Below are positions 27,482 to 35,845 of a stretch of 64,000 nucleotides of DNA, one piece after another; the stretch's first letter is position 1, and each line of letters opens with the position of its first letter. Origin of the DNA: DATJHM01 sp963777355 (GTDB lineage: Bacteria; Chloroflexota; Ktedonobacteria; Ktedonobacterales; Ktedonobacteraceae). The position numbers were made by a program, and so were the translations under genes. The notes beneath the pieces were generated by a model. The model ran no database searches. It saw only the letters and a list, made by a program, of their open reading frames with translations, and was not told the DNA's origin. Location: the NCBI GenBank assembly GCA_963777355.1, contig CAVZQK010000044.1, positions 1 to 64,000 on the forward strand, written 5' to 3'.

Positions 27482-27531
27482 CCATGCATTCCAGGACAAG
27501 CCAGGCGCGAGAATCAATCTGGCAGGCAGGC

Positions 27532-27605
27532 AGGGACGGCTATTGATCGAGAGGCAGATAGGGACGGCTGTTGATCTCTGTCCGCGTTCGCCAATCACGC
27601 CCCTC
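27532..27605 (+). repeat. GTAGGG-family repeat between regulator and kinase genes
   Basis: A partial copy (CAGGGACGGCTATTGATC, from 27532) is followed by a fuller copy starting at 27559 (ATAGGGACGGCTGTTGATCT). In the second, GGACGG (27562-27567) pairs with CTGTCC (27578-27583) around the usual 10-base loop: both sides have changed relative to GGTCGG/CTGACC, so pairing is kept. It lies in the 176-base spacer between the response regulator and the kinase. Confidence 0.75.
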
Positions 27606-27657
27606 GCGCCGCAGGCAGGGGACGAAAATATATCCAGAGATAAGAAAGGAGGCCAGT

Positions 27658-29298
27658 ATGCGTATTCGTTGGTGGCAAAGTATTCGTTGGCGTCTGTCTA
27701 TAAGTTCATTGGTGGTGACGCTATTAGCTACTAGCCTGCTGCTTCTGGTCGCCCTGCTCTCTCTTCTTTATTATTATGGCGGCAATCAAAAAGATGCTAT
27801 TCGTGATCTTGCCCTTGATCGCGCTACTCATATTACTCAGGCTTATGCCGCCCTGAACCCTCCACGTCTTATTGACCGCGCTACCGCCGCCGTTTTTCCC
27901 TCTCAGAGTAGCTCCGACTCTCTTTATCTGGTTGTGGTTCAGGATCGTCGGGGCCGCGTACTCTATCCTGCAAAAATTCCAACTGGTACGACTATTGCCC
28001 ATTTCCTGGCGACGATGGCTGATCCTACTGTTCAGAATCAACAGTATGATACGCTTCATGTACGCGCTGATATTGTGAAGGGCTTTCATGGCGTCTCAAC
28101 GGTGGATAATATTGGCAAGAGTTTTATTGTTCAGCCTTTCGCTGTACAACCGATTTTCTCTAGCCCTTCTCCCGAAAAAGGACGCCATGTGATTGGGGTG
28201 GTCATTGTTACTCCTCTCTCTGTCGCGAATCGCACTATTCCCCCGTTTATCCAGACGGTAGGGGGCGCTGTGTTGTTGGCCTCTCCTCTGGTGGCTTTGA
28301 TTGTCGCTCTGGTGGCTCTTCTCTTCTCTCGGACTATTACTGGCCCTCTCGCCCGCCTGACTCGCGCTACTCATGTGCTGGCTTCTGGCGACTATGATGC
28401 TCGCGTGGAGACGAATGCTAAGGGGGAACTGGGCGAACTTGCCCATAATTTTAATAATATGGCCTCTCAGTTGAAGCTCGATGTTGCTGAACTCCATAAA
28501 CAGGAACTCTGGCGTCGTGAACTGATTATGAGTATTACTCACGATCTGGCAACTCCCCTCACGGCGATTGCTGGCCTGGGCGAGTCTCTGGTGGATGGCG
28601 TGAATCAGGATCGCGATGATTATGAAGCTACTGGACGCATTATTGTCCGTGAGACTCTGCGCTTGCGCCGCCTCGTTCAGGATTTGCATATGATGGGAAA
28701 GATGGAGGCCCGCGCATTAGATCCTCAACTGAAACCGGTCCGTCTAGCCGCTCTGGTCGATGAGGTCTTGGCTGTGCTGGCTCCGGAGTTTGAGAAGGGC
28801 CACGTCGAACCCTGTAATGCTGTCCCTTATACCTTGCCAACTGTTCAGGCCGATCCCGATATGCTGACACGCGTCTTTTCAAATCTTTGTGATAATGCTT
28901 TGCAACATACTCCCCCTAAAGGGACTGTGACTATTGAAGCTCGCCAGATCCATGATATGCTGGCTGTTGCGGTGACTGATACTGGCCCCGGCATCCCCTC
29001 TGAGTCTCTGGCACGCGTCTTTGAACGCTTCTTCCGCGCCGATACCTCTCGCCAGTCTACAAAGGGCGGCAGTGGCCTGGGTCTGGCAATTGTGAAAGCT
29101 ATTGTTGAGGCTCACGGCGGTCAGGTCTGGGCCGAGAATGCGCGCGAGGGCGGCGCTCGTTTCATTTTTACTCTGCCCCTTCAGCCTTCGACTGGCCCTG
29201 CTCATTCTGAAGATCAGACTCTACCCCAATTCCAGAGGGAAACTCAGTTTCCTGCTGGGGATATACCACTACACGCTCCTTCTCTCCCTCCTTCTTGA
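27658..29298 (+). CDS. Membrane sensor histidine kinase
   Basis: 546 residues from ATG 27658 (SD AAAGGAGG). Layout: TM helix (about 15-40), extracytoplasmic sensor of about 150 residues, second TM helix (about 205-230), HAMP linker (TGPLARLTRATHVLASGDYD), HisKA dimerisation domain with the phospho-His in SITHDLATPLTAIAG, and HATPase with NLCDNALQHTP, DTGPGIPSE and GGSGLGLAIVKA. The Asp after the His is usual for the HPK-type H-box (H-D/E-L). A Pro/Gln-rich tail of about 50 residues follows the ATPase. The partner is most likely the OmpR-type regulator just upstream; the stimulus is unknown. Confidence 0.9.
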   Translation: MRIRWWQSIRWRLSISSLVVTLLATSLLLLVALLSLLYYYGGNQKDAIRDLALDRATHITQAYAALNPPRLIDRATAAVFPSQSSSDSLYLVVVQDRRGRVLYPAKIPTGTTIAHFLATMADPTVQNQQYDTLHVRADIVKGFHGVSTVDNIGKSFIVQPFAVQPIFSSPSPEKGRHVIGVVIVTPLSVANRTIPPFIQTVGGAVLLASPLVALIVALVALLFSRTITGPLARLTRATHVLASGDYDARVETNAKGELGELAHNFNNMASQLKLDVAELHKQELWRRELIMSITHDLATPLTAIAGLGESLVDGVNQDRDDYEATGRIIVRETLRLRRLVQDLHMMGKMEARALDPQLKPVRLAALVDEVLAVLAPEFEKGHVEPCNAVPYTLPTVQADPDMLTRVFSNLCDNALQHTPPKGTVTIEARQIHDMLAVAVTDTGPGIPSESLARVFERFFRADTSRQSTKGGSGLGLAIVKAIVEAHGGQVWAENAREGGARFIFTLPLQPSTGPAHSEDQTLPQFQRETQFPAGDIPLHAPSLPPS

Positions 29299-29481
29299 TG
29301 GATAGCCTATCTGGTTGCTCCCTCGACGCTCTGGACTCTCAATGGTATACTTTTTCTCAGCACTTCATTCTTTTTCCTATCTGCCGAATTACTAAACTGA
29401 GATGAGATACTGGCCTCTCTCCTCCTTCGCCGATGGATGATATCAATTGTTGCCAGAAATGAAAGATAGAAGAGGGCTTCA

Positions 29482-31645
29482 ATGACTGCTAACATTTCGT
29501 TTATTCAAGATCGACAGATGCTCAATCCCGCTCAAGTTCCTGCGGGCGAGTCTAAAGAATTGGTTGATGTGCTGCAAAAGATTGTCCAGAATGCAGGTGC
29601 GCTTCTTGGTGTGTATAATTGCTCGGTTGCCTTGCTCGATGTCTCTGGCACTCTGCTGGTAACGATGGCGGCTTTACATGATAATGGCCAGAAAACACGC
29701 CAGACGAAGTTTCAACTCGGTGAAGGCGTTGCCGGTTGGGTCGCTGAACACCGCCAACCTCTGCTGATTGACGATGTGAATACGGATGTTCGCTATAAAC
29801 GCCTGGGCCGTACTCCCATTGGCTCTATTCTCTGCGTTCCTCTGGTCGATAATGGCAACTTTATCGGCACTATTACGACCAGTAGCCCTGATCTGCATGC
29901 CTTTACTTCTCAACATGTGCAGATGCTTTCTATCTTTGCTGATCAGGCTGTCCTGGCTATCACGAATGCTCGCCATGCCGAATTGGCACAACGTCAGGCT
30001 AATCAGCTTGAGATGTTGATGCATCTCTCTCGTGGTATTACTACCCGCATGGAGCCTGAAACTCTTTATCGTACTATTTTGTCAAATGTACGCCGCCTCC
30101 TTCCTTGTGAACGCGCGACGATTCTCTTGTATGAATCCGATAAACAGGTCCTCTCTGCGGTGGCTGAATGGTCTTTAGAACATGCTTCCCGCTTTGACGA
30201 TGAACGCGGCGTGACGCTTTTTGATGGCCGTCCTGGTGTGAAACAGAAACAGGAGCGCGTGAGTTTGTACGATACCAAATCCCTTATTGCCTGGGCCGCT
30301 GTCCATATGCATCCTATGGTGAGTAGCCCTATTTCCCAGCCCCTCTCCTGAGGAAAATATTGCTGCTCATGTTGCTCTTTATGAACTGACAACTCCTTTT
30401 GTCTCAAAAGAGGTGCTTTATGGCGTCCTCTCTTTGAAACGCAGTACCCCTTTTACTAGCGATGAACTCCGTCTTGTGCGCAATCTGGGTTATATGGTTG
30501 CTGCCTCTTTAGAAAATGTAGAGCTTTTCTATAAGGTGCGTAGCGATCAGGAGCAGTTACGGGCAATTTTGACTTCTAGCTCGGATGGTATCGCGCTCCT
30601 CGGATCTGGCAATTGTTTTGTCGAATCCAATGCTTCGTTTGACCATATCTTCGGCCTTGAGAAGGGCGAGGTGTTTGGTATGGAGTGTATGGAGCTGCTT
30701 ACCAGTAGCGAGGAGGGCTCTCCAGGCGTTGAGGATCTTCAGAAAATTCAGCAGGCTCTCGATCAAAAACATCCGCTTTCTTATATAGAGCTCGATTTAC
30801 AGATTAAGGGGACCAGCCGCGCTATTGGTCTGAGCTTTACTCCGGTCTCTACGACGAATGATCCTCTCTATCTGCTGATGGCACGTGATGTAACAACTAT
30901 TCGTGATGCGACACGGATGAAGGCGAAATTTCTTTCTATGGTTACTCACGAGCTGCGCTCTCCCTTAAATGCTATTAATGGCTATCTCGATCTGACTCTG
31001 AATGGGATTGGCGGTGAGATTACTGAACAACAACGCGAGTTTTTGCAACGCGCACGCGCTGGTAGCGAACATCTCTTTTCTCTGGTGGAAGATCTCCTCT
31101 TGATTTCTCGCGCCGACTCCGGTCAACTGGTTTTAAATCGCCAGGTGATTCATCTGCGCGATGTTCTCGATAATGCGGTTGAGGAACTGGAGCTTACTGC
31201 AATCGATGGCGGTGTCCAGTTGGCCGTTTCTATGCCCCAGGGATTTCCACGCGTCTATGCCGATGCTGGCCGCCTCCAGCAGGTCTTACGCAATCTTTTG
31301 AGTAATGCTCTCCGTTTTACTCCTGCTGGCGGCCAGGTGACTCTCTCTGTCGATATTACTGGTGAGCCAATTCCAGGCCGAGAGGTGGATGCTGATGACG
31401 ATCCACGCGTCTTAAAGCTTCAGGTCTTCGATACCGGCTCTGGCATCGCTCCTGAATTCCTGGATCGCATTTTTGAACGCTTTTATCAGGTCCCCAGTTC
31501 GAGCGGTGGCCGTTCTGGTGGCCAGGGCCTGGGCCTGGCGATTGTGAAGATGATTGTAGAGCTACATGGCGGCTCTGTCTCTGTCGAAAGTGTGCCAGAT
31601 CAAGGGAGTGTCTTTACCTGCCTTCTCCCTTGCCTGCTTTCATAA
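29482..31645 (+). pseudogene. GAF-GAF-PAS sensor histidine kinase with one frameshift
   Basis: The first frame (29482-30351) encodes a GAF domain (about 25-175) and most of a second GAF, then stops at TGA 30349-30351 just after SPISQPLS. The next frame, open from before 30350, reads PEENIAAHVALYELTTPF and runs to 31645 with the end of GAF-2, a PAS domain, HisKA (FLSMVTHELRSPLNAINGY) and HATPase (NLLSNALRFTP, DTGSGIA, GQGLGLAIVKM). The two frames overlap across CCCCTCTCCTGAGG, so a single-base indel at about 30335-30349 splits the gene. The repaired protein is about 720 residues, soluble, with no TM helix. It lies 183 bases after the membrane kinase. Error in the sequence and true inactivation both remain possible; programmed -1 shifting is less likely because no slippery heptamer with a stem is evident. 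Confidence 0.85.
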
Positions 31646-31811
31646 TACATTTTTCCTCTTCTTTTCTTCTGAGTCAGGATTGAGCGCTCTTTTACCAAAA
31701 ATTTCGCTCGGCCCTGACGTTTTTTCTGGCTTGTGAAACTGAGGAAAATGGCTTTTTCTCCCTTTCTGCTTCTCGTTCTGCCTTCTTTCTTCCTATGACG
31801 ATTGATTACCC

Positions 31812-31840
31812 TTGACGCCTTTCAGATTGCGTGCTATGCT
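31812..31840 (+). promoter_or_regulatory. Sigma-70-type promoter of the small two-gene operon
   Basis: TTGACG (31812-31817), 17-base spacer, TATGCT (31835-31840), with TGC just before the -10 (extended -10). The remainder of the 31646-31811 gap shows nothing recognised. Confidence 0.7.
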
Positions 31841-31925
31841 CAAGTTATCTCAATTTGTTTCTTGCTGAAGCACAAGCAGGAAGAGGCTTGAAAATGTAGG
31901 CTTTATCAGGAGAAGGAGACTAACT

Positions 31926-32171
31926 GTGGGAATGCTACGAGTGATGTCCCGTCGTGGTGACGATAGGTTGACATGGGATTCACAGAAGGCCGCGCTTAAT
32001 GATGCCGATGCTTTGTCGGCTGTACGCGAGGCAGAGCGCATTTTTCATGAAGAGCGGGCACGCGGTGCTACTGCTTTTAAGGTTGAGCCGGGGAAGCCAA
32101 TTGAACGTATTGAAACATTTGATAGAACTGCCGAACAAATTGTGATTGTTCCTCGCGTGGTCGGTGGATGA
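31926..32171 (+). CDS. Small conserved-looking protein of unknown function (81 aa)
   Basis: GTG start at 31926, with AAGGAG 7 bases upstream; an ATG at 31932 would be 13 bases from the SD and is the alternative. The protein has a basic N-terminus (MLRVMSRRGDDRLTWD), an Ala/Glu-rich helix (DADALSAVREAERIFHEERA) and a short C-terminal strand region ending VIVPRVVGG. No TM segment or cysteine. I do not recognise a named family. It has its own good promoter and sits 15 bases upstream of a membrane-anchored protein of unknown function, so it looks like a real two-gene operon. Confidence 0.6.
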   Translation: MGMLRVMSRRGDDRLTWDSQKAALNDADALSAVREAERIFHEERARGATAFKVEPGKPIERIETFDRTAEQIVIVPRVVGG

Positions 32172-32186
32172 GGAGTAGATACAGCT

Positions 32187-32639
32187 ATGTTGGAAGCGCT
32201 GAGTTTGTTCCTCGGTATCTGGCTGCTGTTCCTTCTACTCGCTATCTATTACCTCTCTCAGTCTCCTGACGGTGGAGTCGGGCGCTTTCGTGAGTCGGTA
32301 AGCGAACATCTCTCGGCTGAAAGCCGGGCCAAAGCGTTGATGCGCGAGATGTTATCCGAGTATCAGTATCAGCAGCTTGTGAAGTTTGGCTATCTAGAGG
32401 TGATGAGTCCGTCTATCGATAATCGTATCTACCGCATTCCCGGCTCTGGTGGCCTGGTGAAGGTGTATGAGCGGGGATGCGCCGTTATGGAACTGTGTTT
32501 GCAGCCGGCAGAACCTCTGCCTGATGGCGATGTTGTGGTTATGCATAAGTTGATGATCGAGGGTAATGAACAGGAGTATTTGCAGAAGGCTAATCATTTT
32601 GCCCCTGGCATAATCTCTCTGCGTTGCCAACATCTGTAA
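32187..32639 (+). CDS. Membrane-anchored protein of unknown function (150 aa)
   Basis: One N-terminal TM helix (about residues 5-25, SLFLGIWLLFLLLAIYYLSQ) is followed by a soluble domain of about 125 residues with no family I recognise. The soluble part has a charged helix (SRAKALMREMLSEYQYQQL), then FGYLEVMSPSIDNRIYRIPG and a beta-rich half with two cysteines. GGAG precedes the ATG. It directly follows the 81-residue gene (15-base spacer). It lies upstream of the two receptor-like kinases but has a separate promoter region from them. Confidence 0.6.
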   Translation: MLEALSLFLGIWLLFLLLAIYYLSQSPDGGVGRFRESVSEHLSAESRAKALMREMLSEYQYQQLVKFGYLEVMSPSIDNRIYRIPGSGGLVKVYERGCAVMELCLQPAEPLPDGDVVVMHKLMIEGNEQEYLQKANHFAPGIISLRCQHL

Positions 32640-32934
32640 TGTGCTTTGTGTATTCAGGCCGCTTTTTGCTCAGCTTTACTGAGAATGTGTTTGAAAATTA
32701 GCTCGCTTTGAGCCGCTTATTCGCTTATCTCAGATACGTTCTAAGACCTCTTGTGCTATGGGATCGACTACATCTCCTCGATTTGTGGCCGATCCTACTG
32801 GTCCCTCTCTCCCATCACTGCAATGATTTTATCCACGATTCCTTCTTCTTTTTTCCTTATCTCTCTGCTGAAATCCCTTTTTAACTTTTCCTATAAGAAT
32901 GCGTATATATTCATAGAATATATAGATGTAGCTC

Positions 32935-32963
32935 TCGACTCTTCTCTCAAAACAAAGTATAAT
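32935..32963 (+). promoter_or_regulatory. Promoter of the first receptor kinase
   Basis: TCGACT (32935-32940), 17-base spacer and a perfect TATAAT (32958-32963). The leader to ATG 33035 is about 65 bases. The 32640-32934 stretch holds no other feature I can support. Confidence 0.55.
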
Positions 32964-33034
32964 CGAGCGGGTAAATTGGTTATTAACTCTGAAAAATAAT
33001 CCTCAATTTACATTTCAGGAGGCACTTGATTCTT

Positions 33035-35779
33035 ATGGAATGCCCGTACTGCAAAGCAGATAATCGCGATGGCGTACGCTATTGTGGCAGTTGTGGGAAA
33101 TTACTGAGTGATTCTTCCGGATCGTCGCCCGCTCTCTTTTCCCGCTCTCTTATGGCTGGCGCTCACTTACAGGGCGGACGCTATGTGGTGAAAAAGATTC
33201 TCGGCCAGGGCGGTATGGGCGCTGCTCTCCTGGCTACTGATATTCGCCTCGATGGCAAACCTGTGGTTATTAAAGAACTCGTCTCTGAATATTCTGATCC
33301 CGAAAAACAACTGGATGAGGTCCGCAATTTTAAACGTGAGGTCGCTCTGCTGGCTCATCTTTCTCATCCCTTGATCCCTAATGTGACCGATCATTTTCAA
33401 GAGGATTCGCGCTATTTTATGGTTCAGGAGTATGTCGATGGCGAGAATCTTGAGGAACGCCTGGAACGCTATCATCAGCCTCTGAAAGAACGTGAGGCTC
33501 TCATCTGTGCTTCGGAAATTCTTGATGTCCTTGAATATCTCGCTCAGCAAACTCCCCCTATTGTTCATCGCGATATTAAGCCCGCTAATATTATTATTAG
33601 TACCCGCGACCATCGCGCTCACCTGGTCGATTTTGGCATCGCTCGTGCGGAGGTGACCCGCAATGTGCAACGCAAGCAAACTACCGCTCTGGGTACTCCC
33701 GGCTATGCTCCCCCTGAACAGTATCAGGGCAATGCCGACCCTCGCTCTGATCTCTATGCCCTGGCCGCTACTCTGCACCATGTCTTGACCAATCGCGATC
33801 CTCGCAATTATCCGCCTTTTAATTATCCACCTGTTCGCACGCTAAATCCACAGTTGGCCCCTGAAACTGAGCAGGTTCTTCTCTATGCTCTCGTGAATGA
33901 TCGCGATCAACGCTATCAGACCGCTTCAACGATGAAGCAAGATATCGATGAGATTCTCCGTAATCGCTATGGTCTCTCTGGTACGATGAGCTCGTATCTG
34001 CTGGCTGGCTCTGGCCCGATGAGCACACCGGGAACTCTCCCAAATCAACCAACTCTGCCTTCTGGTGCTCCGGTGACGCTCCCTATTAATCAGAATCAAC
34101 ATACTCCTCCCTTCTTTGCACCACCACCTCCTTTTTCTGGCACTCCATCCACTCTGGTGTATCCCCCAGCGCAAAACTATGCTTCTGGCATCTATCCACC
34201 TCTACCCACTGGCATTTCCCCCTCTCCGAAACGCTCCCGTGGGCTCCCGTGGATACCTCTCCTGGTTATTCTTCTGTTGCTCGCTGTCATCGGTGGAGGC
34301 GCATTTGCCGCTGCGGCTATCTTGCGCAAGCCTTCTGGCACTGCTGCTACTCCTTCCGCAAATACTCTGCCTCTTCTTCTTAAGAAAGGGAATGAGACGA
34401 TTGGCGTGAGCAATGGGACGTTTTCATTCGATACGACCCGCCCTAGTGGCGCTGCAAAAAAACAGGCCACTGACCATTTGTTGCAGAATCCTGCCGATGT
34501 TAGTACGGCCTCTTCTCTTCTGGGCCAGGCGATCTCGCTGGATTCTGGCGATGCTGAGGCCCTGATTTATCAGGAAGATCTGCGCGTTCTTAATTCGGGC
34601 CAGCCCTACGTGACGTTTGTGGTTGCGACGATGCTCTCCGGCGATAATTCAACTCTTTCTGTTGGCCGCGATGATCTTCAAGGTGCCTATGTGGGGCAAA
34701 AAGAGTTTAATGATGGCTCAAAGCTCCATGGCGGTGTCCAGGTACGCCTGCTGGTTGCCAGCTCTGGCAGTAACCGTCTCTATGCCCCTCTGGTCGCTCA
34801 GCAGATTGTTCAGGCGGCAAAACATGATCCTACTATCGTTGGCGTCCTGGGCTGGCCTTTTAGCGGCCATACTCTCGATGTGATCCGCATTTTTAGCGCC
34901 GCCCATCTTCCTCTCCTCTCTCAAACGGCTTCGGATGACGGCCTGACTGGTATCTCTCCTTACTTCTTCCGTGTCGCTCCCCCTAATAAGACTCAGGGGG
35001 TGGAGGGCGCTCATTATGCTCTTACTGTCTTGAATGCGAAGTCCGTTGCTCTTTTCGTTGATCCTCAAAATCCTTATAGCCAGAGTCTGGCTGATGATTT
35101 CTCTGCCGCCTTTCAAAGTGGCGGTGGCACTGTCTTTCGTGAAGAGTATACCGTTGGCAAACCTGCTACTCTACCAGATCGCTTGCAAGATGCTCTTAGT
35201 CATAATCCCGATCTTATCTACTTTTCTGGCTATTCAAGCGATGTGAGTACTTTGTTGACAAATATGCCTGCCGGGACTCTCCCCGTTCTGGGCGGTGATG
35301 CCCTCTATGAATTGGGCGGCTATGCTAGCAGTGCCCATGCGGCCTTTAATCATTTACGCTTTACCTCTTTTGCTTATCCCGATGAGTGGGATGTTCTGGG
35401 CTATACCGCGAAGAAGCCTAACTTCTTTACTGAGTATTCTGCGGATTTCGATCCTAATGGCGTTCATGCCAACCAGCCCGGCAGCAAATATGGCTATGAT
35501 CGCGCTGATAGTGATACGATTCTTTCTTATGACGGCATGGTTGCTCTGCTCAAGGGGTATAATAATGCATTGAATACAGGAAAGCAGAAGCTGACCTCTG
35601 ACGACTTGCTGCAAGGCCTGCATCAACTTAATGGCTCTCATGGTTTTCAAGGTGTGAGCGGCTATATTGCCTTTGACGATCAGGGCAATCCTGTGAATAA
35701 GACGATTGTGATTCTCTCTATTGATCAGCAAGGTTTCTTTCAAATGAAGCCAACTATTCTTGGTCATTTCTTGCAGTGA
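33035..35779 (+). CDS. Zinc-ribbon Ser/Thr protein kinase fused through one TM helix to a periplasmic-binding-protein sensor
   Basis: 914 residues from ATG 33035; the alternative TTG 33026 is only 3 bases from AGGAGG, and the paralog also begins at this Met. In order: zinc ribbon (C3, C6, C17, C20); Hanks-type kinase (about 48-310) with P-loop GQGGMG, catalytic K80 (VVIKEL), HRD at 178-180 (VHRDIKPANI), DFG at 199-201; Pro-rich linker (335-400); TM helix (about 405-430); and an extracellular type-I periplasmic-binding domain (about 525-905) like the LIVBP family of branched-chain amino-acid ABC receptors (TFVVATMLSG, GWPFSGHTLD, FAYPDEWDVLG). The kinase would be cytoplasmic and the ligand-binding lobe outside, making this a one-polypeptide receptor kinase. 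The ligand is unknown. A paralog starts 66 bases downstream. Confidence 0.88.
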   Translation: MECPYCKADNRDGVRYCGSCGKLLSDSSGSSPALFSRSLMAGAHLQGGRYVVKKILGQGGMGAALLATDIRLDGKPVVIKELVSEYSDPEKQLDEVRNFKREVALLAHLSHPLIPNVTDHFQEDSRYFMVQEYVDGENLEERLERYHQPLKEREALICASEILDVLEYLAQQTPPIVHRDIKPANIIISTRDHRAHLVDFGIARAEVTRNVQRKQTTALGTPGYAPPEQYQGNADPRSDLYALAATLHHVLTNRDPRNYPPFNYPPVRTLNPQLAPETEQVLLYALVNDRDQRYQTASTMKQDIDEILRNRYGLSGTMSSYLLAGSGPMSTPGTLPNQPTLPSGAPVTLPINQNQHTPPFFAPPPPFSGTPSTLVYPPAQNYASGIYPPLPTGISPSPKRSRGLPWIPLLVILLLLAVIGGGAFAAAAILRKPSGTAATPSANTLPLLLKKGNETIGVSNGTFSFDTTRPSGAAKKQATDHLLQNPADVSTASSLLGQAISLDSGDAEALIYQEDLRVLNSGQPYVTFVVATMLSGDNSTLSVGRDDLQGAYVGQKEFNDGSKLHGGVQVRLLVASSGSNRLYAPLVAQQIVQAAKHDPTIVGVLGWPFSGHTLDVIRIFSAAHLPLLSQTASDDGLTGISPYFFRVAPPNKTQGVEGAHYALTVLNAKSVALFVDPQNPYSQSLADDFSAAFQSGGGTVFREEYTVGKPATLPDRLQDALSHNPDLIYFSGYSSDVSTLLTNMPAGTLPVLGGDALYELGGYASSAHAAFNHLRFTSFAYPDEWDVLGYTAKKPNFFTEYSADFDPNGVHANQPGSKYGYDRADSDTILSYDGMVALLKGYNNALNTGKQKLTSDDLLQGLHQLNGSHGFQGVSGYIAFDDQGNPVNKTIVILSIDQQGFFQMKPTILGHFLQ

Positions 35780-35845
35780 TATTGCTTGCTTGCTCATGTA
35801 CTGCACTGAAGTTGAACTCTTTGAAATGGGAAATACAGGTAGACT

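Noticed and set aside
28096..28689. 197-codon frame opposite the sensor kinase
   Set aside because: Codon-mirrored low-complexity Ser/Arg/Asn product, no start signal, opposite a clear kinase gene.
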